Assembly (NCBI GenBank): GCA_032821775.1
Contig: JAVLRN010000002.1
Span: 2,790,001-2,854,000, forward strand
Direction: 5' to 3'
DNA length: 64,000 bases
Source: Sanguinoderma infundibulare
Lineage: Eukaryota; Basidiomycota; Agaricomycetes; Polyporales; Polyporaceae
Positions 1-9,895 of the stretch are shown piece by piece. The notes below the pieces were generated by a model, which was not told the DNA's origin, did not search any database, and saw only the letters and a program-made list of their open reading frames with translations. Position 1 is the first letter of the stretch. Every line of letters begins with the position of its first letter. The translations under genes were made by a program, and so were the position numbers.

Positions 1-1446
1 GACGATCCGACGAAGTTCATCGATCATGCTCGGCAGTAAGTACTACAAATTTATGACGGTGATAGCATAATGTGCTCACCACCCCGTGCCCTAGCTACAT
101 CGGACGGTCCATCATCGACGCCGTGTATGGCATGGAGACCCAAGAGGAGATAGACAAGTTTGTGGCCATTTCAGAACAAGGCGCGGAGATCTTCAGCGAC
201 GTGACGGTTCCGGGGCGGTATCTCGTTGAGCTACTCCCGATCCTTGCGCAGCTGCCATCCTGGTTCCCTGGCGCTAGCTTTAAGAGGAATGCGGAAAGGA
301 AGTGGAAGCCGGCCATTTCCAAGATCCGAAGTGCGGCATACGATGTTACTGTCGAGGCGATGGTCAGCACTTTCGATAGCAATTTGAGCTCTCGCTGATC
401 TATTCCAGGCCAGGGGCGATGCTCGGTCATCCGTAACGTCTTTACTCAGAGAAAGCGCTGCTCGAGAGAAGGGCAGCGTCTCCACCGAAGATGAAGAGAT
501 GTTCAAAGACGTCACCGGTCTTGCTTATGCCGGTGAGCCACCATCGTCCTTTGTAACACTAGCACAACCGTCGCTGACTGACATATCTCCTGTCAGCGGG
601 CGCAGACACGGCAGGTGCACTTCTCCCGAGTTGCTGAACTCGCCGGACTCACATTTAAATCCAAGACATTTGCCACCTTGACGGCATTCTTCCGAGCAAT
701 GGCCGCATACCCCGATGTCCAGCGCAAGGCGCAGGCGGAAATTGACGAGGTTGTGGGACACGACCAACTCCCCGACTTCTCCCATCGAGAGTCGCTCCCC
801 TACGTCAACGCGGTGATGAAGGAGTGCTCTCGGTGGCACACAGTAGTCCCTCTTGGCCTCCCTCACCGCGCAGTAGACGACGACGAATACAACGGTTACC
901 GGATCCCGGCAGGGTCGGTTCTCATACCGAATGCTTGGTATGGAATTCCAGTATTCTGGCCAAAGTTCTCCTTTAACGATCCCTACCGTAGGGCGATGTC
1001 GCGAGACCCGCTTGCGTACCCTGAGCCAGACAGGTTTATACCAGAACGTTTTCTTAAAGACGGCAAGATCGACCCAAACGTGAGGGATCCGCTGAGGTTT
1101 CAGTTTGGCTTCGGACGCAGGCAAGTGTGCTCAGCCATCTCGACCAGTCCCCAAACCCTTATGAAGCTTCCCGCAGGATATGTCCCGGCATGCCATTCTC
1201 TCAGGATTCCTTGTTCATCGCCATAGTGTCGGTCTTGCACGTCTTCGATATAAGCGCCGCCGGTCATTCGATGCACGCTGGGCCGAAGATACCGTCAGGA
1301 AGCACTCTTTCGTACGTGCAGCAGGCTCCTCCTGGCTCTCAGAACCTTACGGTTGCTGTTGTAGACATCCAGATCCGTTTGAATGCACCATAAAGCCTCG
1401 CTCCGACATTACTGCGGCTAGTGTTCGGCAATTACGCTCGCAGTAA
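1..1446 (+). CDS. Cytochrome P450 (copy A), 5' end outside window
   Basis: Haem monooxygenase of the fungal OrdA-like type, probably ER-anchored; the N-terminal anchor lies left of the window. Exons: 1-35, 95-362, 409-532, 597-610, 666-937, 992-1120, 1177-1311, 1365-1446, giving 352 residues. Visible motifs: I-helix AGADT (split by an intron), K-helix ExxR in KECSRW, AMSRDP and PERF, and haem loop FGFGRRICPG. Exon borders match copies B (9896-11964) and C (28030-30099); the exons of 124, 14, 272 and 129 nt are the same length as in copy B. Two introns, 611-665 and 1121-1176, only work as GC-AG: the GT alternatives break the frame, and B and C have GT at the same two junctions. The tail ends in HPDPFECTIKPRS, typical of the family. 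Substrate unknown. It reads as intact over the visible part. Confidence 0.9.
611..665 (+). other. GC-AG intron at P450 A I-helix motif
   Basis: The donor reads ACG|GCAGGT and the acceptor CCAAG. Joining 610 to 666 gives AGADT followed by TFATLTAFF, the same length as in copies B and C, whose donors at this junction are ACG|GTGCGT and ACC|GTACGT. A GT donor at 615 would shift the frame. If retained, the intron reaches an in-frame TGA after eight codons. Confidence 0.8.
1121..1176 (+). other. GC-AG intron inside P450 A haem motif
   Basis: The donor reads CGCAG|GCAAGT and the acceptor CCGCAG. Splicing restores FGFGRR|ICPG. Copies B and C have GT-AG introns at the identical place and phase. Confidence 0.85.
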
Positions 1447-1987
1447 AACGGAAGCGCACTGTCTACCGTCGTTCCGTCTCTCGGCCATGAAACTCTTCCG
1501 TCCAATCCTGCGAGAACAGTGATTTTTGTTATAGCGCTTGGAAGATGTAATGCTTGGCAAAAGCTTTTAAAATCGAATTTACCTCGAGACCGTTTTGTAT
1601 AACACCTTCACTGTATCCCGAACTACGTCTAACGTTTGGCGTGCGGTCTGGCCCTTACGGGGGCCTACACACGACTACTGTGCATGTCCCTATCGAGTTT
1701 TGTATGGGATCGTGCACGCTATGCACCATTATTTTGTGTCAACTCGTTGCATGCCATATGCTCGGTGCCTTTGGGCTTACTTAGAGTATCTTCACTCAGG
1801 CGGAACATTCACACACATATTAAGCCGGGTTTTTTCTGCTATGTGTGATGTTTAGGATGTGGTTGAACGCGTTCCTAACAGGCTACAAGTTGGACTAAGG
1901 GGGAGTGGTTAGACGAAGCACAGCTGCACAAGCGCCCTTAGGCATGTCATCTGGACGGGCGTCTCTGTATTCCTTAGAACCCCGACG
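1447..1987. other. Intergenic, no gene seen
   Basis: 3' flank of P450 A and 5' flank of the next gene. AT-richer than the surrounding exons. I see only short open frames with no family resemblance. Confidence 0.6.
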
Positions 1988-2632
1988 ATGTCGACCAGAG
2001 CACACGGCGACGCCGACCCCTCGCAGACAGAGCTCTTCCGCCGCCTCCAAACGCTCGACGACATGATCCGCGCATCTGGCGAAGCCGAGGACAAATACCG
2101 CCGCATCGCCGACCGGCGTCGCATCCCGCCCGTGCCAGACATGCGCTTCGAGTACAGCTACCTCCGAGGCGTCAGGCAATACGTGCATCTCGAGCGCCCC
2201 ATTCAGCCCAGGGCGAGCGAGAAGGGGAAGGAGAAGGCGGTGGACATAGACGAGGACCAGGAGGAGGAAGATCTGGCGGTGGAGGGGGCGGGCGTCAGCG
2301 TCGAGGTCGTGCGAGTGCAGTGGGGAAACATACTGTGGGTGACGACGCGGGACCAGGTCATCAGCCCTCTACTACAGGGCGCCCTCTGGTGCGTGCTATG
2401 CTATCTATCATCGAGATGTTCCCATTCAAAGAGAGCATCCGGTCGCAGGGGCGTCGCCAGCCACTTCCTGCGCCCGCTGGGTGCCGTGCTCGGGGCCCAC
2501 ATACGCGGATGGTGGACACGGGGCGGAACTCGAAAGGGCGCGCCCGAAGGCAATGGAGCACAATGGCTGCGAAGCACCATCGGAAGTGTATTGACACCGT
2601 CCGCCGCTACGAGCTCGCTGCACGGCCGGTAA
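1988..2632 (+). CDS. DUF1770/Atg43-like conserved fungal protein
   Basis: Exons 1988-2388 and 2449-2632, about 194 residues. The central block IPPVPDMRFEYSYL and the later stretch WGNILWVTTRDQVISPLLQGALW resemble the fungal DUF1770 family, which includes the fission-yeast mitophagy receptor Atg43; that assignment is from memory of the family pattern. An acidic stretch (DIDEDQEEEDL) separates the two blocks. The C-terminal part, near residues 125-160, is hydrophobic and may associate with a membrane. Met 1988 is the first in frame and opens a Ser/Thr/Arg-rich N-terminus. The 60-nt intron (GT-AG) is a multiple of three and has no stop in frame, so retaining it would add 20 residues inside the hydrophobic part. 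Confidence 0.7.
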   Translation: MSTRAHGDADPSQTELFRRLQTLDDMIRASGEAEDKYRRIADRRRIPPVPDMRFEYSYLRGVRQYVHLERPIQPRASEKGKEKAVDIDEDQEEEDLAVEGAGVSVEVVRVQWGNILWVTTRDQVISPLLQGALWCVLCYLSSRCSHSKRASGRRGVASHFLRPLGAVLGAHIRGWWTRGGTRKGAPEGNGAQWLRSTIGSVLTPSAATSSLHGR

Positions 2633-3335
2633 TCATGTAGAACGCCATGGACTCGGGGCACTCCTAACGTATTTCTATCACTTTCCCATGGCTAACGTCG
2701 CTGTTGATGCACCAACCAACCAATGTCTACGCTTTAGCCCATGTCACCTTATGGGGCTTGAAAACCCGAAAACCCGGATGTGCTGTTTTGTCGTCAGTGC
2801 TAGATTCGACGAAAACCCTTCGATTAGACCGCTCCGGGGCTGGAAAGGAACATCTATGCAGTGAGTGCTATAATCATACGAAGGTGTGGGCCGTGTGCTG
2901 GCCCATGCAGCGCCCTTGCTTTGTAAACGGGCTGTAACTTGGCACTATAAAACAGTTGACACTTCGCACTGACATTCTGAAAGGAGGAATTGAACCCCGG
3001 ACGATCGAGCGAGAGGTAACAATGCATGCCACTACACCGTTTCGCCATTTTGGATTGCCTGTTGCGCTGAAGGATGATCCATGACGTTCGTTACTTTGAC
3101 ACTTCCCCTGTACTTCTTTCGTAAAATCCCTTTTCGTAAAAGCGGTTGCAAGGCGGACAGCGTGTGATACCGGGTCGGATGCCTAACCATGAAACGAAGA
3201 GGATCACAGGCAACCTGGAGCATGGCTCAATTGCGTGGATAGATACACGATGTACACTGCAGAAATATCCAACTCCGGGCTCTGGGGATCAATTGCGCGA
3301 GAGTCCATCCTCGAACCTCAGCGCGAAGTGCGCCA
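2633..3335. other. Intergenic with a tRNA-like relic
   Basis: Space between the Atg43-like gene and the 3' end of GPI12. Apart from the tRNA-like sequence at 2976-3046 I see nothing coding. Confidence 0.6.
2976..3046 (-). pseudogene. Degenerate tRNA-Glu(CUC)-like sequence
   Basis: The minus strand shows a good A box (GGTGTAGTGG), a B box GGTTCAATTCC, and tRNA-Glu-like spacing between them. The D arm pairs (GTG with CAT). A CTC triplet sits at the anticodon position. The anticodon stem does not pair and only four of seven acceptor pairs remain, so this is more likely a relic or a tRNA-derived repeat than a working tRNA. Confidence 0.45.
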
Positions 3336-4513
3336 TCACTGCCGCACATCGTCTGCAGATCGAGCGGCGCTCGGCGGGACGACCTCCACCCACTCGTTGA
3401 CCCACATGTAACGTGAGAACGAGACGTACAGCCAGCGGAACCAGACGAGTTGCGACCAGTGCTGCCGCATCGCGCGGTGCGCGCGCGCGTACCCCGAGAA
3501 ACTCGACACGGCGACCGCCCGCGCAGCACCGTCTCCGCGCTGGGTTGCGCGGGCGCCGTGAAAGAGCTGGACCAGTGCGATAGACGCTTTGCTGAGGAGC
3601 GGCGAGAGGATGCCAAGGTATTTCTCGTGCAGGGGCACGGTGACAAGCGTGAACAGGCGGGGGCGAGGCTTCTCCGGCGTAGCGGGGAGCGTGCTGAGAA
3701 GGTGCGCGGCGCCCTTGGGGAGCGAGATGTGGTTCGGGTGGGAGGATATCCCGTGATGGTCAAACGTCAATATCTGCGAAGACGAACACGGGTAAATCAC
3801 TGCAGTTCGGCAGGGGGCATGTTGCGGGGACGCACGGTGCCTATGTGATGTTCGAGGACGTAGGGTCGCAGCGTGTCGGCGATGACCTGGGAATCCCATT
3901 CGGCAGTAAAATTGTCCTGGAGTTCACTGGTTTGGAAAATGGTCAGCGACCGGACGCAACGCATATCAGGAACGATGCACGGACAGGCGGGACATAGACC
4001 CCCAGGCACAAGGGCACAACTTCTCTATTGCCGACGCCAGATCGCCCTCAATATGATAACGCGGAGGCAGAGGACAGGTAGAGAAGAGCAATCGAATGCC
4101 TTAACAAGGCACATGAGGAATGGACCGAGTTTCGCGACATGCGTCGGACTGGAGAAAGCGAAGACGACTCACGGTATGTCAATGACCCATCTCCTCCCCT
4201 CCACAATGCCCAGCACCTCCAAGCTTCCCGAGAGTTCACGGCGGCGTGTGTCGCCCAAGCCATCCGCATTGCCTACAGACAGACAGAGCGAATGCAGAGC
4301 TACCGCTCGTGGGGAAAGCGTATCCTGTAGCGCAAGAATAGTCGGTGCGAAGAACATGCATTCATCGTCCGGATGGGCCGTCAGGAGCAAGACATTCGAA
4401 GGGCCATCCGAGTTCACCAGGAATTCGATGTCTTGCTGGGCTGATGTGGCCAATAAACGCCACATCGAGGCAAGAATGAGGACTGCAAGCCAATGTCGAG
4501 CGGAGTTAAGCAT
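3336..4513 (-). CDS. GPI12: GlcNAc-PI de-N-acetylase (PIG-L/Gpi12)
   Basis: Removes the acetyl group from GlcNAc-phosphatidylinositol, the second step of GPI-anchor synthesis, at the ER membrane. Exons on the minus strand: 4513-4173, 3926-3836, 3773-3336, giving 289 residues, close to the usual size. An N-terminal hydrophobic anchor (residues about 8-22) precedes the metal-binding AHPDDE motif, then SVGNADGLG, FTAEWD and the second metal motif SHPNH. The start at 4513 puts the anchor at the N-terminus; an in-frame Met at 4591 would add 26 residues. The first intron is 246 nt, long for this region. The C-terminal domain (RWLYVSFSRYMWVN) is typical. No broken residue seen. Confidence 0.9.
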
Positions 4514-6278
4514 CCCGTCATTTACGATGTCGTTGTCGTCCAGTGTGGCAGCAAACCATAGCGAGTGCGCATCGAGTGCGCAAGGAAACAAGCTGCGCGG
4601 GACCCCAATGTAGGCCCAGCAATGTTGTCCTCGGTTGGTGATCGGGGTCCTGCAGAGTCTCTAACCCATCCGATCAAAATCCGAATTTGCCGGTCTGCCG
4701 CAGTCGTTGTCTAGGATCCCTCCACAACTTACTTATGCACCTGGCCACACTCCTACCTCAGGAAGAGAATGTTCAAAACGACCGCATAAAGCTTCACAAG
4801 GGTCTGTCATGGTGAGGTACGTTGCTTAGTTAAAATACATCGACTCGACCATGCCCATGATGATATTCAACTTCGAAGGTCCCATCGATGTCGAACTCGA
4901 TCGCTCGCCTCAGCTAGGCTGGTCGTTGCATAACTGCATAGATTGAATACTGTACCATCATGTCTGCTGGGACACCATGGTGAGTAATCAAGTTTGCGGT
5001 CATGAAGGAGGGCATGAACGGACGGTGTCACGGTACTTAGCATGAGCCCTTGTTTTGGCCTGCCGGTCGATTCGGCGTGGGCAGTGCCTCGTGTCCTACC
5101 GCCGCGTTACACTAGCTGAAACCCTTGGCAGTATCGTTCAGGAGCTCTGCTCTGAGCTTGTCCCGCGCCCGCATCGCTTCTCATCCGAGAGACCCGCTGA
5201 GACCCACCGGCGCGATCTCAGCCCCACGGCATAAAGTACGTGGCTCTTGGTAAGAGTACAGTACATCGGGCTAGCATCGAACTCAGTTACACCTGGAATC
5301 GCGCCCGCTAATCCAGCCCACTCGGCGCGAGGTGATGGCAGTACTGTCAAACCCATCCTCTTTTTCTGAGCGCCAGGGGTGTCATCCGATCTCAGCCTCT
5401 CCGAGCTCCCCGGACGATCGCAAATTCATCGCAGGTTTCACTGTGCTGGCAGCTGGAGAGGATTGGCGATGATATCGACAGGGCTGACCAGGATTTTGAC
5501 TTTCGCGGAGGCTTCTGGGCCGTCCAATTGATGCACAGGCGTCCCCCTGTCACGCTAGGTACGCGCTGCTTCAAGCTTGTCACTTCCACCCGTCAAAACG
5601 CTCATTCGCATGACGTGCTAGGCGCAACCCTCGCTGATGCATTAAGTTATGCTTTCCGTCCTTCTCGACGACACCACAGAGCTTCCCCAGCTGGGGATCG
5701 AACGCTCATTGAGTCATACGGACGTCGGCGCCCCAAGATACGTACGGAACATGCAAAATGCGCGCCGACGAGTTGAACTTTGAATGCTGATGGCGCTGGC
5801 GCTGTACAGTTCTCATAGCCAAGAAATTCAGATTCATTTATTCGATACGTTCCGGTCCTTGTGGATGGTCGCAGGTTGTCCGGTACGCAAGGATGCCTGG
5901 GTGCACGGTATCCTCGGATGCTGGAGGCGTGGACTGCCGAGCGTGGCAGTCATCTAAGCGCCACCAGTCTCTTTCTCTAGCGGGGGCATCTTGTAAGTAT
6001 TAAGGCAGTGCTACGGATTCACTGAATAGGGCGGGGGCATGACGCGCTCAGCTCCGGGTGCTGTCCATGGCCAATCGGATTGTGTTCGAGGTGTCCCAGC
6101 GCTGGGGATATGGGCTGTTATCCCTGAGGCGTTTCGAGTCGGGCGTGGTGGTATAAAGACCTGTTGGGAAGCATGGCTGACCCTCAGCGTCCCAGCTCTT
6201 TTCCGTTCCCCATCCCCGCTTTTCCTCTTCTTTTTTTCGTTGTCGCCTACTCCTTCTTCTCCTAATCCATCCCTCACA
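4514..6278. other. 1.8-kb intergenic region
   Basis: Lies between the divergent GPI12 and DUF3455 genes. No open frame resembles a known family. The last 130 bp hold a TATA box (6152-6157) and a pyrimidine-rich tract just before the DUF3455 start, typical of a strong fungal promoter. Confidence 0.6.
6152..6157 (+). promoter_or_regulatory. TATA box of DUF3455 gene
   Basis: TATAAA about 120 bp before the ATG at 6279, followed by a CT-rich tract near 6210-6260. Confidence 0.5.
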
Positions 6279-7257
6279 ATGGTTGCGGTCAAGGGTCTCA
6301 TCGCCGCCGCCGTCGCTGGCTACATGGGCTCAAACTCCGGATCCAACAACTCAGGTTCCGGATACAATGTCGGCTCTTACGACTGGACGATGAAGGGCCA
6401 GCCCACGTCGGGCACTGCGTTCTGCCCGATAGACAAGTTCGTCCCGACGTTCCCCTCGGGACAGAACCAGCTCGTCGCGCCCTCTACGCCGCCTTCGGCC
6501 CTCGGCCTGGCGTTCGGCGTGCAGAACTACACGTGCTCTAGCGCAAACAACTACACGTGCGTCTTCCCCTTACCCACTACTTCCGCTAAGGTTTATACTA
6601 ACTGCACTTCCTCTGCGATATGCAGGTCCACCGGAGCGGTCGCCGAGCTCCTTGACGCGTCGTGCATGGCGTTTGAGCCGTGGTTCCCCACTGTCCAGCA
6701 TGATCTGTACAACGTCTGGGTGGACCTCATCCCGCACTGGCCCATTCAGGCCATCATCGACCTGTTCCATTTCCTCAACCCGCCCAACATCCTCGGCCAG
6801 CACTTCTTCCAGCCGAACCCAATCACCGGGCAGGGCATCAGCCCCGTCTGGGACATGCGGTCGAATCCGGCTTTCCAGGGCCAGAGCGGCGCGTTCATCG
6901 TCGGCAAAGCCAAGGCCTCGATCCCTGCGCCCACGGACCCGAAGACGGATGTCGCGTGGCTGGACGTGGTGAACATTCAGGGTAACGTTGCTGATGAGGT
7001 CTTCCGCTTCGACACCGTTGGCGGCCAGCCTCCGACGTCGGTGAGTACACGCCCTTGACGATGAATGTCCCGCCCAGTGCTGAAGCTTCTTCCAGTGCAA
7101 GTACGGCTCTGATCATGACATCTCGGTCAAGTACGTCTCGAAGTACAGTGAGTCTCCTTTGCCGCACTGTTGTCTCAGAAACTGCACCGCTGACGTCGCA
7201 ACAGTCTTCTACGGCGGCTCGAGCAGCTACTCGCCCAAGTTTGAGCCGTCAGGGTAG
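6279..7257 (+). CDS. DUF3455 secreted protein
   Basis: Exons 6279-6556, 6626-7040, 7096-7147 and 7205-7257, giving 265 residues. Family hallmarks: NYTC, TGAVAELLDASC, a GAFIVGKAKASIPAP block, and FDTVGGQPPTS followed by CKYGSDHDISVKY. DUF3455 proteins are common in basidiomycetes and some plant-surface bacteria; their function is not established. The N-terminus has a short hydrophobic core (residues 5-15) that could be a signal peptide, followed by a Gly/Ser/Asn-rich linker. Cysteines and NxT sites (NYT, NCT-like) fit secretion. The start is fixed by TATA box and CT tract upstream and by the absence of an earlier suitable Met. Confidence 0.85.
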
Positions 7258-7651
7258 TTTCTTTCTGGGATGGGTTGGAGGGAGGAGGTCGGCTTCGAAC
7301 CTTCTAGCTTGGCATCGCTATCCTTTGCTTTCTGGCCTTTGAATATTTGACGGACTTTTGCTCTACTGTATCCAAAACACATGCCATACCCTCATTATGT
7401 TGATACGAACTGTTTCGATTAAACTTTTCAGACATGGAAACTTCCCGCCCGTCCGGGTCTGGCGCGTGCTGCGGCAAAACCGGTCCGTCGTGCGTCACGA
7501 GGCGTCACATGGGCGAGAAAGTGTGACATAGCGTGCCGTCGTCGCGCGTCGCGTCTCGGACGACGACTGCTGCAGCACTGACCGTGTCTTGACTCCGATC
7601 CACCACTACCACAGCTTCTCGCCTCCTCCACACGACCAGCTCACGGCGAAC
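7258..7651. other. Intergenic, promoter of RPA3
   Basis: 3' flank of the DUF3455 gene and 5' flank of RPA3. Nothing coding seen. Confidence 0.6.
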
Positions 7652-8159
7652 ATGGCTGAACACTCCTCACCACGCGTCAACAAGGCCCTCATGCCCAACT
7701 ACTCGGGGCAGACCGTCAGGCTGATCGCGAAATTGATCTCGGTGTGTACACGTCTAGTCAGATGTCTGGGTACAAGAGCTAATAGCGCGTAATTAAGTTT
7801 CAAAACGATGTAGCAATTGTTGAAGCATCGGATGGAGGGCAAGTTGAAGTAAAGCTACTCAGGGTACGTGGTCACTTGCTCTCAAGTTGCGTCGCCTCCT
7901 CATCGCACACGGTCCCAACGTCCACAGGACTTCAATCTTGGAAGCACATATCTAGAAGTTATCGGACAAGTCATGAACGAAAGGACCATCAAGATGGTGG
8001 GTTATGTGAGCATGGGTGATGACGTCGGTGAGTTGTTCTGGTGCTGTGCTTTCCATCCCCAATGACCGATGAGACCCCATTCCGCAACCCGCAGACATGA
8101 AGCTCGCGGATCAAGTTGTGCAGATATGGCACGATGCGAGGTTTACGAAGGTGTTTTGA
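7652..8159 (+). CDS. RFA3: Replication protein A subunit 3 (RPA14)
   Basis: Smallest subunit of the single-strand DNA-binding complex RPA, nuclear, used in replication and repair. Exons 7652-7741, 7798-7863, 7928-8027, 8095-8159, giving 106 residues, the usual length for an OB-fold RPA3. Landmarks: RVNKALMPNYSGQTVRL at the N-terminus, DGGQVEVKLL in the OB barrel, DFNLGSTYLEVIGQV, and the C-terminal helix DMKLADQVVQIWHD, which forms the trimerisation bundle in known RPA. Phases join cleanly at all three introns. Confidence 0.9.
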
Positions 8160-8509
8160 TTGTTTCGTTGTCTCGTTTCTTTGCTCGGTATGTCCGTATT
8201 CCTGCCCAGCGTCGCCGGGGGGTTATACGCTGATGCGGTATGTCGGATTCCGGAATAGATCTGCAAGCTTTGTTGCTATGTATTGATAGCCATCTGTATT
8301 CATGCTGTCGTCCGTCAGGGTATTTGACTTCGCAAATTGGAAAATTATATTTTCGTCAACGGCAGTGGGCAATCGCTTTTCAGCACATGCGTAGAAGTCG
8401 ATCATCCTGAATATACAAACTTTGAAGTCGAAAAGACAAGGGAACAAGTGAGTACATAACCCATCCATCCATCCAGATCATAATTCCAACCCACGACAAA
8501 GTACATCCT
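8160..8509. other. Intergenic with short CCAT repeat
   Basis: 3' flank of RPA3. It contains a short tetranucleotide run (CCAT about four times) at 8460-8474. Nothing coding seen. Confidence 0.55.
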
Positions 8510-9889
8510 TCAAAGATCTCCTGGGCCGTCAACGACAGGGCCGGAGCCCTCGAACGCATGCAGCGGCGGTCTTTGGGTCTGACGCTCGATTTCTAAGTGA
8601 AGAGGCGTGCAAGAAAGCTGGACCGTCTCGAGGTTGGCGTTCATACGGATTACGGCACCGAGATCCAGCACAGGAACAGGTGGGTTCATGTGTACATAGC
8701 AGGAACACGCCCTCCTGCTTTCCTGGGGTACCCATCCTTCGCTGACTGACATCTGCGCGACTCGCTCGCAGCCCAAGCGCGCCGCGCCACTCTGTCTGGG
8801 CAGCCAGACAGCACATCCGGTCGCACGTAGGGCTACCCGCGTACCGCTGGCCTCGGTGGCCGGAACAGCCTGTGACCAGCCAAGCCGTCCCACCACCCCC
8901 TCTAACCCCCGCCGACCCTCCAGCCCACCAGCCCGACAATCCTGCTGCAGCTCTAGCTCTGCACCAAACTTAGACGCGGAAGGGCCGCACGGTTTCCCGG
9001 CGTCGCGTCTCGGGTCCCTTCCTGGTCAATTTAACCCAACCAACCGATACCATCCCAACTCGCGCGCTTGTCAGGACGTCTCCAGGACACACCTGACAAT
9101 GTAGTAGGCGATGAATTGGGGAAGGAGCGCGCGAGTCTCCAACTCGAGCCGTGTAGCCTCGTCCTGCATCCCCCGGCAATCCTGTTCGGCACGATCGGGG
9201 CCCGTCGCGCCTCGGTTCCTCTTCTTCGGCACGTCCTCAACGTCAACCATCCGACGTGCCGCGCGTCCGCCCTCTCGTCGCGAGGGTCCAGTCGCACCCG
9301 CTCCCAGATGCGTCTTCATCCAGGTCCTAGATCCATCGTGTCCAAGTCCCACGTCCGATTCACGTCGCCCACGCACACCGCAAGGTGCGAGCGACCTTTC
9401 CCCAAGTGTGTGTACGGGTTCGCGAGTCGCACGGCCGAGCCCTCCCGTCCTTCCTCTCCCCTCTCCTACAACCCTTCGTCTCCCCAAACCCGTGCGCATA
9501 CTCCCGGCGGCTTCCTCGGTTAGACGCGGCGCCCGTGCCCGTCAGACCAGGGAGCGGTACGTACAGTCTAAGTCGGCGCTGAACCAGTTGAGGGCCTTCC
9601 GGAGTCCCGCGACAGGCGAGAACGATGGGAGGATGGGGACACAGGGCTGCGGCCAGGGTGTCCAGCCGCGGAGCAGCTGCCCGAGTTCTGCGAGCGGGGG
9701 CTTCGGCTCTTCGAGAGGACCGTCGTCGGAAGTGAGCACAGGTTCGGCTTGCGGACCTTTATTGTGTGTCTCTGAAGAGGGTGATGATTGAAGTGCGAGC
9801 TTACCGCAGTCGAAGAAGTCGGACGTCGCGGGAACCGCGGAAGCACTCAGCTGATTATTCAATATAGTAAAACACATCAGGTTGGACAT
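8510..9889 (-). CDS. Unassigned coding-like region, exons not resolved
   Basis: Three minus-strand stretches read like protein rather than chance. One at about 9889-9541 can be spliced across a GT-AG intron (donor near 9803) into DFFDC then GPQAEPVLTSDD and GWTPWPQPC. One at about 9330-9110 carries EDVPKKRNRG and LPQFIAYYIV. One at about 8690-8510 carries PVPVLDLGAVIRMN. I could not join them into one frame with confidence and recognise no family. The region lies just downstream of P450 B on the same strand. It could also be non-coding DNA with high CpG content. Confidence 0.3.
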
Positions 9890-9895
9890 GTGCTA

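Noticed and set aside
615..665. GT donor at 615 in P450 A
   Set aside because: It shifts the frame and gives extra residues that copies B and C lack. The GC donor at 611 matches both.
5400..5545. Plus-strand reading with DFDFRGGFWAVQL, faintly like a Josephin domain
   Set aside because: No catalytic Cys motif upstream and no His block downstream. The resemblance is too short.
5690..5735. T-arm-like sequence GGATCGAAC on the minus strand
   Set aside because: No matching anticodon or acceptor stem could be drawn, so I do not call a tRNA.
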